Origin: Larix kaempferi
Taxonomy: Eukaryota; Streptophyta; Pinopsida; Pinales; Pinaceae
Length of the DNA: 64,000 bases
Direction: 5' to 3'
Assembly (NCBI GenBank): GCA_027924585.1
Contig: BSBM01000637.1
Location: forward strand, 5,394,001-5,458,000
This document shows, piece by piece, positions 10,998 through 21,996 of this stretch. A model generated the notes under the pieces. That model saw nothing but the letters and a program-made list of their open reading frames with translations, searched no databases and had not been told where the DNA came from. The position numbers were made by a program, and so were the translations under genes. Each line of letters opens with the position of its first letter. Positions within the stretch are counted from its first letter, which is position 1.

Positions 10998-11349
10998 GAT
11001 GGTGTGAGAAGAAGGCCTTGAAATGAGACTCCTTGTGAAGATTGTTTCCCGAGCAAAAGACCTTGCTTGATCTTATGTTTAATAAATATATTTAAAGGTT
11101 CTTTACCACCAATAACCCAAATCAAATATTTGGCACATAATTCTTGAGATTGCATATTGTTTTTAATGATACCAAAGCCTCCAAATTCTAATGGGGTGCA
11201 ACATAGCTCCCAATTATATTTGTGAAAACCTATTTTCCTATAAGTTTTTCCACGTTAAATTTTTTGGAGAGCCTTATCCAACATAAAATACATCACTTCA
11301 GAGGGAACCAACAAAAATAATAGTAAATGTAAATCATAGTGATAAATTT
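10998..11349 (-). pseudogene. LINE-like ORF2 C-terminal remnant, part 1
   Basis: Minus-strand frame including GGFGI, ELCAKYLIWVIGGKEPLN and KHKIKQGLLLGKQSSQG, interrupted by stops further upstream. It joins in frame to 1162-1629 once element A is removed. The pattern fits the post-RT region of a plant non-LTR retrotransposon. 10998-11002 is the right GATGG duplication of element A; 11350-11354 (ACTAC) is the left duplication of element B. Confidence 0.42.
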
Positions 11350-11354
11350 ACTAC

Positions 11355-12018
11355 TATTGGAATATTCTCACTATCATCATTTGTATTTGCATACTTCATG
11401 CATCTAGTCATCAGTATGGTAGTCTCCCCAGCACCTAGAGCTTATTTTCGCCCCCCTGGAGCCTTTGTTTTAGCAATCAGTAGCCCTCCTACCTACCTAG
11501 TGATCCTTTTTTTCATCATCTGGATACTAATACACCCTAATACACACCTCTTGGATTCCATCAGTCAATTCATGCATTGATTGCTCAGTTTATGCATTGA
11601 TTGCTCAGTTTAACTTCTTGTAGCTTCCAGTTTTTTGTATCGAAGTTCCACTTGACTACTGAAAGTCCTCATGTTCCCACCTTGGAGTATCCTTCCCTAT
11701 ATTTTTCCTCAGATGACTTAGTTAGACTCAGTTAGACTCACATTGACTGATATTTGACTATTTGTGACTACTACCACTAATTGGGTGATGTCTCGAATGT
11801 TTTCCAAGGCACACCTTTGGGGTAATCGAATTCATTCTATTGTACTCTCATATTTTTTCCATATTATAGACAATGAATGACATTACAATAGTTTTTCCAC
11901 ACTCTTTGAGTTTCATGTGTGAATATTGATTCAATTCTATCTCTTCTTCTTTGCAATTTTTTGAGTGAAATTGTGAGGTTTGTACACGCTGAGTGATATA
12001 CACCTGTAGAATATAACA
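11355..12018 (+). repeat. Element B 5' LTR (664 bp)
   Basis: Aligns with 48047-48705 throughout (TTGGAATATTCTCA start, TAGAATATAACA end). Its first dinucleotide is TA rather than TG, a mutation. It contains short repeats of the GTTAGACTCA type. Confidence 0.92.
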
Positions 12019-12030
12019 TGATATCAGAGC
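12019..12030 (+). promoter_or_regulatory. Primer binding site of element B
   Basis: TGATATCAGAGC immediately after the LTR differs by one base from the tRNA-iMet site TGGTATCAGAGC. Confidence 0.85.
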
Positions 12031-12313
12031 TTGATACAACTATTCAAATTGCAGCAGTTGCAACATTTTATTGAACAATTGTTTTTAAGTAGAGCATCAG
12101 AAGCCTCTGGATTTCCACAACAAATCTTGTTGCCATTGCATTGAATTCACTGGAGCAATCCAGCAAGTCCTATCCAAGTGTAAAGGATCCAGTCACATGT
12201 GCTCACTATCCTAAAGAAATGTTCTTTAGATTCTGCAACAAATATTCATCAAAATATTCATTTTTTTATCGCAGGTTATTCCATCTTGAGCAGATTCGAA
12301 TTCAGCAGTTACT

Positions 12314-14367
12314 ATGGATTTCAAACTCACCTCCTCCAACTATTTCGAATGGAAATCCAAGATGGAAATATTCATGAAGTAAAAAATCCTTTCTAGAGTG
12401 TTGAATGGTACTGCAGTTGATCCCATTGGAGCAGTTGAGAAATCAATGTATCTTGATAAACTTGATGAAGGAGTTGGACTGCTACTGCTTAGTATTTCCG
12501 ATGATCTACATTTTCATGTCATTGATCTCAAAAATCCTAAAGAATTTTGGGACAAGCTTGAATATCAGTTTGGGAAGAAATATGATTTGAAGGGTCACCA
12601 ATTGGAAAATGAGCGTATCTCTCTGATCCCCAGTAGTTTCGACTCAATCAATGAGTTCTTCACTAAGTTCAAAAATATGGTTTTGCAGTTGAAGTCATAT
12701 GGAATAGAGAAAGAAGAGAAGCAGCTTATCCTTTGCATTCTATCAAAATTGGGGGTTGATTACTCAGTTTTTGTCTCCACCTTCCAATCAATTAAGCTAT
12801 CCATTCCCAATTTTAAAATACCCACTCTTGAAGCCTTCATACAGTCTCTCTCAAAAGAGCAAGACAAAATAGTGCATATGGGAGTGATCAAACCAAGAAT
12901 GAATTCATCTCTTCAAGCTGCAAAAGGGAAGAATGCGAATGCCAAAGGGAAGCAAAAAGTTAAAGAAATAAATTTGAATGAGCATAATATAAGAGAGGCT
13001 CCCTATCATTCAGAAGGGGCTTCGAATTCTAAGAGAGGAAAGCAATCTCAAAAGGAGAAGAGCAAATTCCCCTATTGCAACAGGGTCTTCCATCCTAAGA
13101 GTGCTTGTATGAAGAAAAATATAGATCTGATGGAACAAATACTGGATAAGAACAATCTTCCAGTACCAACGAATGCTAGAAGAAAAATTTATCCAAAAGA
13201 TGAGGACAAGGAGAGGTTCCATGCACTCATGGATGGTAATTCCAATGATTCCTCCTTCATCATTGATTCTAGATCATGAAGGCACATGTCTTCTTGTAAG
13301 AATATCTTCTCTAATTTCAAATCCACAGTTGGACATTCAATCTTGATGGGAAATGATTCTGAGGTCTCCTCTGAGGGGATTGGAAGTATCAACATTGAGC
13401 ATGGGTATTTTAGTGATGTACTCTATGTTCCTACTCTTGCAAAAAATGTACTTTTTGTCTACCAAATGACTCATACAGGAGTACCCAAGAAGCTCATATT
13501 CACTCCTAATGAGTTCGAGATCCAAGAGATTTAAACTAAAAACACCATTGCAAAAGGTATTGTTGATCATCATTTGAAACTCTATGAGTTTTCTCACTTC
13601 CTACCTTACTCAAGTTCGAATGCATTGCTCACACATGAAAATGAAGAAAGTATACTTTGGCATGAAATATTTGGGCACCTCAACTACAAGTACTTGCAAG
13701 ACATGTCAATGAGGAAATGGTTGAAGTTCTACCCAATATCAAGTTTTCCAAAGGCACCTGTAAAGGTTGCTTGATGGGAAAGCATCCAGAGCATAATTTT
13801 GAGAAAGGGAAGGCGAGGAGAGCCTCTCAACCTCTTGAACTGATTCACAGTGATGTTTAAGGGCCACTTCTAGATCTTTCTTTGAACAAAGCAAGGTATA
13901 TCTTAAATTTCATTGATGACTATTCTAGATTCAGTTGGGTGTACTTTCTTAAATTAAAATATGATTTTTTTGGTTACTTCAAGTTCTTCAAAGTTTCTGT
14001 AGAAAGGTTCTCCGACAGGAATATCAAGGTCCCCTGCACTGATAATGGAGGAGAGTATGTGAAGGGTAAGTTCCAAACCTTTTGTGCAGATGAAGGTATA
14101 GAGATGCATCCCACAATTCCCTACACACCACAACAAAATGGTGTTGCGGAGAGAAAGAACAGAACCTTGAAAAAGATGGCAACCTCCATGCTAGAGTCTA
14201 AAGGATTGCATCCTAGTATTTGGGCAGAAGCTGTTAACTGTGTTGCTTATCTTTATAATAGAGTTACTCACAAAGGAATACAAGGTAAGACTCCTTTCGA
14301 AGCATGGATGGGTTACAAACCTGATGTATCTCATCTTAGAGTATTTGGATCAAAATATTGGGATAAG
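12314..14367 (+). pseudogene. gag-pol: Element B gag-protease-integrase (broken)
   Basis: Start ATG 12314 (MDFKLTSSNYFEWKSKMEIF), the usual copia gag opening, with TAA at 12380-12382 after 22 codons; the frame then stays open through a UBN2-type gag to 13279. A zinc-knuckle-like segment (YCNRVFHPKSACM) lies near 13075. The protease motif reads DSRS followed by TGA where DSGAS would be expected. A pre-integrase domain (SILWHEIFGHLNYKYL) follows, with a frameshift around 13745 and TAA at 13857-13859. Integrase core residues are recognisable: HSDV, TDNGGEY and NGVAERKNR. It stops at FGSKYWDK where element C begins; the frame resumes at 47277. Confidence 0.9.
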
Positions 14368-15911
14368 TGTTGGGCCTGGACCAAGTGGGGTATTTTGAGT
14401 AAGAAGTATTTTGGAACCACGGAGCTGAACGCAGTTCAGTTAAAAGTATTTTTGGTATACGTTTTTGGATGCTGCGAAGTTGCGCACAGCACAGCGTTGG
14501 AAGAGCTGCGAAGTACAGTGCTATGAGGAGACAGTGCACGTGTTTCGGTTAGACTATCGGAGGTCTATTTTTGGTAAATATTCTCCAGGAGTGCCAAGCG
14601 ACGGGTAGGAGCAAATCGGGAAGAAAGTGTCAGGCCGCACACACGAAAGATACCACTACCTGAACCAGTCACATGAGACCGTTAGGGGAAGAACGACTCG
14701 GTGAAAGTGACCTGTTGGCATGCGCGCAACAGGAAGGCTGATAGTGACATGAAGCAGGCGTGGAAGACCGCCACGATGGAATATTCTCTACCAGGATCCG
14801 ACAATCAGGTTTGGGGAAACAGTGACAGTTTTTTAAACTTAAGAGTTTTTGCCTGCGAATTGTAAAGACATGACCTTCGGGCATGATCTATAAATAAGGC
14901 ATTTTTGTATGGGAAAGGGTTACTCTTCATTTTTGTTAAGCTTTGAATATTATTGCATCTTTTAAGCTTAGTGCTATTGTAAAGACTCTGCAAGCTGAGT
15001 GTGCAAAGAGCTAATTGAGAGAGAGGAGAGTTTGCTGCTCAGTGCGCAGACTAAGAACTATTGTACCCTTCCCAAAGACTAATTTAACAACAGTTCTTGT
15101 GGATGTAGCCTCCATCTGGGGTGTGAACCACGTTAAATACTGTGTAGTGTGATTGTTGTGTGGTTTGCAACTGTTCAATCACTTAGTATGGATGTTTAAT
15201 GCCTATTTATCTATTATGTGATTTCTTTTATATGTATTCGCCGTAGGAATGATGGGAATAATATGTTAATTAATACATGTGTGGATGAATATTAAGTATT
15301 CAGCACTTCTAAGTATTTGAATGCATGAATCTGTTGGATAATCACATAGTTAAGCACTGGATTTGAGCGTAGCACTGGAGCTTGTCGTATTGTGTGTTTC
15401 ATTCATTTACATACACCATAAAGATAATAACATAAGTGTTGTTAAATGGATAAAGATTTTTAAGTAAGGTTGATTAGAGTTGATCAAGTCTTGAAGTAGA
15501 CACACGGTCTAGTTGACGTGCTAACCCATTGTAAGTGTTGCGAGGTAAGCTGTTGATAGATTTTCGTCGTAACGCTGGAAGTATTCAATACCGTGCAGTA
15601 TTTGGATGCGTTGGTTGTGCAAGCGCCTCAGCTTGTCGAAGTATCCGATGCGAAGTAGAGACTTCGCGCAGTCATTTGTACATAACTAGAGTCCTTTATC
15701 GCGCTGCCCATCAATCTATTTGACACTCGCATCACCAGGTTGTGGAAACCTGATTCTGCAACCACCCCCTCAGCTTCGCCTCGGGTCAAACCTCAGGCCT
15801 CTCTCAGCCTATTGCCGAAAGGGCCGACGAATAGGGGTTTTGTTGGTTCCTTGAACTGCGAAGTACCTAGGTCTACATTGGAAACCTCTAGATCAATTAC
15901 CTATGCCAACA
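14368..15911 (+). repeat. Element C 5' LTR (1544 bp)
   Basis: Matches 39664-40702 plus 46713-47276 with many substitutions, and lacks a segment of about 50 bases found on the right near 39837-39890. A TATAAATA box lies at 14889-14896 (right copy 40243-40250). Confidence 0.92.
14889..14896 (+). promoter_or_regulatory. TATA box of element C 5' LTR
   Basis: Perfect TATAAATA, conserved in the right LTR at 40243-40250. Confidence 0.7.
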
Positions 15912-15913
15912 AA

Positions 15914-15929
15914 TGGTTCTATTGCCGCG
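15914..15929 (+). promoter_or_regulatory. Candidate primer binding site of element C
   Basis: TGGTTCTATTGCCGCG starts two bases after the LTR. It is not the iMet site. It shares TGG and TTGCCG with the tRNA-Asp site used by some OTA elements, but several positions differ, so the primer is unresolved. Confidence 0.35.
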
Positions 15930-15966
15930 CTAAGACTCAGTGATGCGATAGTGTATTTGGAAGATA

Positions 15967-16413
15967 ATGTGCAACGAAGAATACCAGTTCCCGTTGGGTT
16001 CAGACGATTCCCATCCCGAAAAGAAAGAGATCTGGGACTGGTGTGATAAGACAGAAAGAGATTTTGTAAAGAAAGAAAACAGACACCTGCGTCTATCTGA
16101 GCTAGAGTGGTTGAACAAATATTTGTGGAAATATATTCACAAGATATTTTGGGCTTCGTTTGGGAATGATCTGCATGAGTGGATATCACGACTCGTGGAG
16201 AATAAAAACTGTTTTCAAGGAGGAGTACCTACAAAGTGGACTCCAGAGCTCACTGCGCAGCTCAAAAAAATAGACAGCCCACTGTTGCGAGCAGTCAATT
16301 TATGGGTTGATAGCATACTTGAAGGATTTGTAACAGAATTTGCTATAGACACGCTGAAATCCTACAGCCAAGCTGAAGCATATTTTTTGAAGGATTCAAA
16401 GGTAAGTACCTGA
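15967..16413 (+). CDS. Element C ORF upstream of gag, unknown function
   Basis: An open frame of 148 codons from ATG 15967 (MCNEEYQFPLGSDDSH), rich in W, E and K, ending VST. No domain recognised. It lies between the primer site and the gag core, where some Tat/Ogre elements carry an extra ORF1; it could also be a divergent gag N-terminus, since a degenerate P/T/Q-rich segment follows. It is the only intact long frame of element C, although the gag-pol frame nearby is riddled with stops. Confidence 0.5.
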   Translation: MCNEEYQFPLGSDDSHPEKKEIWDWCDKTERDFVKKENRHLRLSELEWLNKYLWKYIHKIFWASFGNDLHEWISRLVENKNCFQGGVPTKWTPELTAQLKKIDSPLLRAVNLWVDSILEGFVTEFAIDTLKSYSQAEAYFLKDSKVST

Positions 16414-16903
16414 ACAACCTTAGTCTATACATTAAAATGCTTTTAGCTGAGAAAGGAATTTTAAGAATGCAGTCATATTTTTGAGTTTGTCATGGTAGAA
16501 AGTATATATAGTGACTCTGACGAAGAATCCCATAATCTGAGAAGTGGAAAGAGATATAAGTTTAATAAAGAAAAGAACCCTGGAGGACCTGGACTTCGCG
16601 TGAATACCAAAATCCCATGTGACCTTACCAATTAGACTGCACCGTCATCAACCACTATGCACCCTATTACACCTCAGAACCCACCCACTGTGAGTGTCAC
16701 GCATCCCATTCCGCAGAACATCAATACCGGTAACACCGTAGGAGCGGGTGCTCAGACCATCCCGACTCAGAGTATTCTAGTTCAGAATACCCAGCCTCAA
16801 AATATTCCGTAGAGTAGTATCCCTAACACTATTTCGAGTACCACATTTACGTTTTCCACTCAAGAACCCTGCCCAGAATCATAGAACTACTCAGGGTGCT
16901 ACT
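16414..16903 (+). pseudogene. Element C P/T/Q/N-rich gag linker, broken
   Basis: Contains an acidic and basic stretch (YSDSDEESHNLRSGKRYK) and then a frame rich in Pro, Thr, Gln and Asn with at least three stops (for example TAG at 16633 and 16810). It leads to the F insertion point; the gag core resumes at 30299. Confidence 0.55.
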
Positions 16904-17506
16904 TGTTGATGTAATTGTAACTTTGGAATGTATTTCACCTATGTATATTGTATTCCTATAGAGATGTTATTATTCCTCTATACGGAAGTGTCGTCATTTA
17001 TATTGTAAGTGTCGTAACTTATACTTGATGGGTTATTAGACAACCTTGTTGGGGTCGGCCCTGTATAAGTCATGTGGGTTAAAGGGTTATTAGACCACCC
17101 TTTTGGGGGTCGGCCCTGTCAGCATTATGTTATGTGGTTAAGTTAAGTCCGACCTAGTAAAGGTTATTAGGCAAGTCAAGTCAAGTATAAATAGAGTGCG
17201 GGAAGCACTCTATTTTATCATTCTATTATTCTCTCACACACTCATTGGAGAGTGGTGCACATGTGAGGAAAGAGGAGCAACTACTAGGAGGAGACTATCT
17301 CTTATGCTTGGGTTCTATCATTGCTCTATCTATCTCTGAGGAAGTTGAGGGGTTTTTCACCTTCTTGGTTTTCCCTGGTGAAACTCCGTGTCTCTTGTGT
17401 GCTTGCATTATTGTGTCCATGATTGATATGCTGTAGATATGCTGTACATGTTATTCTCTCAGTTAAGATCCTAGATCAAATTGAAGTAAATTCTGAAAAA
17501 CTAACA
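16904..17506 (+). repeat. Element F 5' LTR (603 bp)
   Basis: TGTTGATGTAATTG...CTAACA, matching 29685-30298. Contains an internal direct duplication of about 60 bases (GGGTTATTAGACCACC...GTCGGCCCTGT) seen in all four F/G LTRs. TATAAATA at 17186-17193. Confidence 0.93.
17186..17193 (+). promoter_or_regulatory. TATA box of element F LTR
   Basis: TATAAATA followed by AGAGTGCGGG; the equivalent in G is at 21666-21673. Confidence 0.75.
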
Positions 17507-17518
17507 CGGTATCAGAGT
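17507..17518 (+). promoter_or_regulatory. Primer binding site of element F
   Basis: CGGTATCAGAGT directly after the LTR differs from the iMet site TGGTATCAGAGC at both ends only. Confidence 0.8.
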
Positions 17519-20217
17519 TATCCTGAAAGAAGGCATGATATGGCATTTATGACACTTGTCGCACTTGCAAAGCTAGGGCTTGATATAGAAAAAACCATTC
17601 ATCGTAGCAATTTCTTTATAAATTCATTTCGACAAGGTTTCAGAATCAGAAAATATTACAGGTTGAAGATAAGATCCCCTTGTACCTTATGTCCAAAGGA
17701 GAGCCTCTAAGTTGCTATAATTTGTGAGTTCTGATCTATACAATCTAGGGTTTCTGCCTCTTTTAGATCTCAGTCATAAACAGGTGACCTAGGAAAAAAG
17801 GTCATAACTTGGGCTAGGAAGCTCCAAATGAAATTTGTAAAAAGTGACAGGTAGGGCACATACCGTAATTTCTCAGGTAAGTTTTTCAGAGGCCGAAACT
17901 GAACTAGTGACACATGGCACTCCGTACAAGTTCGCTCTCTTATTTTATCCCATAAACAGGTCACACTGCGACACTTGGCATAACTCTCTCTCAGAGAATC
18001 CATTTGAGTTCAGACCTGTCGGGTTGGAAAGATAACAGGTCAGGCTACCATAAGAAGAATTTTTAGACCCTGTTGATATGAAATTGTGTAGTTACACCAG
18101 AAACAAGTAGGTGAATATTTCTGTCAAAACAGAATTGAATTTTGAGCACCTTCATTCATGGCTCTGGGAATTTAGGGTTTGAGAGAATGTTGGAATTTTT
18201 GTATCAGAGACCACAATTGAATTCTCCTAATAAAAATCAAATTTTAGAGACCAAGATCGAATTTTTTGGTTGGGCAGAAGGTCGAGCTTAATCAAACCCT
18301 AGTTTGGGACTTTGATTGGAAAAGTGGAAAATTAGGGCTTCTGCAAAAATGGGAACTTTTGAAATCGGTGACCATAGATGGAAGCTCCTTGGAAAAATTG
18401 AATTTTAGAGCTTTGGATCAAACTATTTGGTTGGGTGAAGCTTCGGAAAACTCAAACCCTAATTTAGGGTCCTCCCTAGTGAATCCGGAAGATTGAAAAG
18501 CAAATTTGAGGGGTAAAACTTTGCATTTTTCAAATTCTGAGTATACCAGGTTGATCAGTTCATCAAGGTGCATCTTTCTATCCTTTCAGAAGTTTGAAAT
18601 TCAAAGTTTGAATTTTTAGGGTTTCTCTGACAAACCCTAATCAAACTCTAGATCCAGTTTCTGCAAATCAAGTGGATTGGGTTAATCCTAGAAGAGAATG
18701 GATTGGTCACCTGCATAAGTGAAGAAGTTCCTATTTCAGAGGGAGATGAGGCTAAGGCCTTACATAAGAAGATTACAAGCAATCTCGATAGGTATGGCTT
18801 ATCCAGGTATGTTTTTCAAAATCTGTTCATGATTAAGTTTATGGTATGTTTTCATTAAGGTTAGTACAATCTTGATTAACTTTAGACTTGTCGTATCACC
18901 TTAATAAAAATTATGAATGCAGATATTCATTGATTAAGGTTTTGACACTTATGATTGTACTAATGCATTGTGGTGTTGTATGAGGTTGATGTTGTCCACT
19001 AACATGAAAGGTACATCAAGAAAGACAAATCATGTTCTAGTTCAAGAACATATGACCATGGTGACATGAAGACAAAGATTCATCCATTGTCATGGATCAC
19101 ATACAAGCTCTACTTACGAGGTATGTATAGTTTGGTTCTACAATGCTTAGCCTATGAGATATGCAGGTTACTAGCACAAGTCATTGAAGGGAACAAGAAG
19201 ACATTGCTAGACATAACTAGCAAATATGATAACCAGGTATGTTTTTTCCTATATCAAGTTAGAATCCTACCTTGTGTTAGGATCTTACACTGTTGTATGG
19301 TTGATAATGATTATTCATGAAGTTAGAAATGTAAGTAATCAAGGGTTTATGCATATTATGTGTCTTACCTTGATTGATGATATGACTAAAAAGAAAATTC
19401 CTTTGGTCAAATAGGAATATGCATGAGTAAAAGAATTGTGATAATTTATCTGTGTATGAAATGATCTTGACCATACATGTTTAATATTACTTAGAATCAT
19501 AAATACTACTGAATGTATGTATGAGACCTCGAGGATAACACAATGATGATACTAGTAAGTATGCATAAGTGATCGAGGATGGATATAAGTTCAAGGATGG
19601 GTAATCCAGGAAGCAAAGATCAAGAGGGAGCACACTCCAGTAGTTCCTGCAAGGAAGCAAATATTGAGAGGGAGTCCACCCAACAAACAAACAAAGATAA
19701 GTATTTGAATTGTAATTTCTTGTATATTTGATTGTTTAAATAATATTGTTCAATGATTTATATGCTTATGTTCCTAGACTTAGGGTGTCTATTATGCATA
19801 TTAGAATAATTGCATTAATGAACAATATACTACTAAAATGCATGTGATGGGTAAGTGGCCTATGGAACTGTACAACATTCCATTTCTAATTATCTAGAAT
19901 GAAACCTCTTTGCTGACATGTTGGGAGTTGTGCACACTCTTAAGAATGTTTTGGTAGAGATTGGAAGGCATCTAGAAAGTTACGGGATATGGATAAATGT
20001 TGTATTGAAGCATTGGCTAAAAGAATTGCATGACTGTATGACATATTTATTAATGTGTAAGAATTTGTTCTGAAAACTATGAGATGTTTCTAATCATGCA
20101 ATTTAACTTGTCTTGTAGGAAAGATCGTATACCATCACCTACAAAAGAATGACTACAACATTTGTTCAACAACAAAGTTATCTATTGAAGATATTGAAGT
20201 TTCCAGGATTTGGGAAG
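17519..20217 (+). other. Element F noncoding leader replacing gag-protease-integrase
   Basis: About 2.7 kb with no long ORF, homologous to 21997-24780 in element G. It carries recurrent AGGTATG words (near 18785, 18806, 19118 and 19233) and a short open segment between an ATGCAG and CCAGGTATG (about 19164-19236, LLAQVIEGNKKTLLDITSKY), which look like exon edges. This suggests origin from a partly spliced or recombined transcript, but none of the peptides is recognised. A normal copia gag and integrase should occupy this place and are absent. Confidence 0.6.
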
Positions 20218-21339
20218 AATGCCATGATCGAGGAGTACTAGTCGATCATGAAGAATGGTGTTTGGGATGCAGTCCCAAGACCTGAAGGGAAGTCTGTTTT
20301 GACTTCCAAGTGGATCTATAAGATCAAGCATGCTGCAGATGGTAGCATAGAGAAATACAAAGCATGTGATGAAATGGAAAATACACTAGATGGATGTCAA
20401 GACAACTTTCTTGAATGGTGTAGTCGAGGAGGAAGTGCATGTGGAGAAACCACTTGGTTTTGAGACATATGAAAGGGAGTCATATGTGGGTAGATTGAAG
20501 AAGGCCTTGTATGTCTTGAAGAAAGCTCCTAGGACTTGGCATGGTAGGATAGATAGATTTCTATCCAGTTTGGGCTTTACCAAGAGTAAAGCAGATTCCA
20601 ACCTTTACTACAAGGTTGAGGAAAGAAATCCAGTGACACTACTTTTGTATGTGGATGACCTATTTGTAACAGGTGAGGATGAGTTGATTGCTGACACCAA
20701 GAGGAAGCTTGCTGCCGAGTTCAAGTTGAAGGACTTGGGGATGATGCATTGTTTCCTAGGCATGGAGGTGTGGCAGAGTGCATATGGAATCTTCCTTGGA
20801 CAAGGGAAGTATGCAGTAGAGATCCTGAAGAGGTTCAGGATGATGGACTGCAAGGCCATGGCCACACCTATGGCATCAAACCTGAAGCTTCTGTGTGATG
20901 CTTCATCTGATTCAGTTGATGTCATTGTGTATCGTCAGATGATTGGGTCCTTGATGTACCTGACGAACATGAGATCATATATTTTCTTTGCGGTGAACAC
21001 ATTGAGCCAATTCCTGACGGATCCCAGAGGTGTTCACCTGGTTGCTGTAAAGCATATTCTGAGGTACCTGAAGGGTACAGTTGATTATGGGCTCAAGTAT
21101 GATGTGAATCAAAAGTTTGACCTGCAAGGTTATGTTGATTCGGACTGGGCAGGTAGTGCTGCATATAGGAAAAGCACTTCTGGGTGCTGCTTCAATATGG
21201 GATCAAGTGTGATTTCCTGGTTTAGCAGGAATCAGTCCTACGTAGCACTGAGTACAGCCGAAGCAGAGTATGTTGCAGCGTGTTCGTCTAGTTGTGAGGC
21301 AGTATGGCTCTGGAAGCTACTGCCTGAGTTATTTGATCT
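20218..21339 (+). pseudogene. pol: Element F reverse transcriptase and RNase H, N-terminal part (internally deleted)
   Basis: Begins near AMIEEY-stop-SIMKNGVWDAV and runs to the RT finger (LTSKWIYKIKHAADGSIEKY). About 40 codons expected between this and MDVKTTFLNG are missing, with a frame change near 20360. From 20390 the frame is open: YVDD catalytic motif (LLLYVDDLF), the copia connection domain and RNase H (GYVDSDWAGS, LSTAEAEYVA), up to the G insertion at 21339 after LLPELFDL. It continues at 27945 in register once G and one GATCT are removed. Non-functional because of the deletion and nonsense codons. Confidence 0.92.
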
Positions 21340-21984
21340 TGTTGATGTATATGTAACTTCGGAATGTATTTCACATATATGTATATTGTATTCCTATAGA
21401 GATGTTATTATTCCTCTATACGGAAGTGGTTGTATTCCTATAGAAATGTTATTATTCCTCTATACGGAAGTGTCGTCATTTATATTGTAAGTGTCTTAAC
21501 TTATACTTGATGGGTTATTAGACCACCTTGTTGGGTTCGGCACTATATAAGTCATGTGCGTCAAAGGGTTATTAGACCACCCTAGTGGGGGTCGGCCCAG
21601 TCAACATTATGTTAAGTGATTAGTTGAGGCCAACCTAGTTGAGTAAAGGTCAAGTCATGTTAGTGTATAAATAGAGAGTGTGTCTCTCTCATTTTACACA
21701 TTCTATTCTCTCAATCACACTTGGGAGAGTGGCACACTTGTGGAGGAGGAGGCTCTACTACTAGGAGAAGACTATCTCTTGTATTCTAGTTGTATCATTG
21801 CTCTATCTATCTCTGAGGAATTTATTGGGATTTTTCACCTTTATGGTTTTGCCTAAGTAAACTCTGTGTCTCTTATGTGCTTGCATTATTCTGTCCATGA
21901 TTGATATGCTGTAGATTTTCTGTACATGTTATTCTCTCAGTTAAGATCCTAGATCAGATTGAAGTAAATTCTGAAAATTTAACA
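21340..21984 (+). repeat. Element G 5' LTR (645 bp)
   Basis: TGTTGATGTATATG...TTTAACA. Compared with F it has a 47-base tandem duplication (TGTATTCCTATAGARATGTT twice, near 21388 and 21429). TATAAATA at 21666-21673. Confidence 0.94.
21666..21673 (+). promoter_or_regulatory. TATA box of element G LTR
   Basis: TATAAATA followed by GAGAGTG; conserved in the right LTR near 27632. Confidence 0.75.
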
Positions 21985-21996
21985 TGGTATCATAGC
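21985..21996 (+). promoter_or_regulatory. Primer binding site of element G
   Basis: TGGTATCATAGC, one base from the iMet consensus TGGTATCAGAGC, directly after the LTR. Confidence 0.87.
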
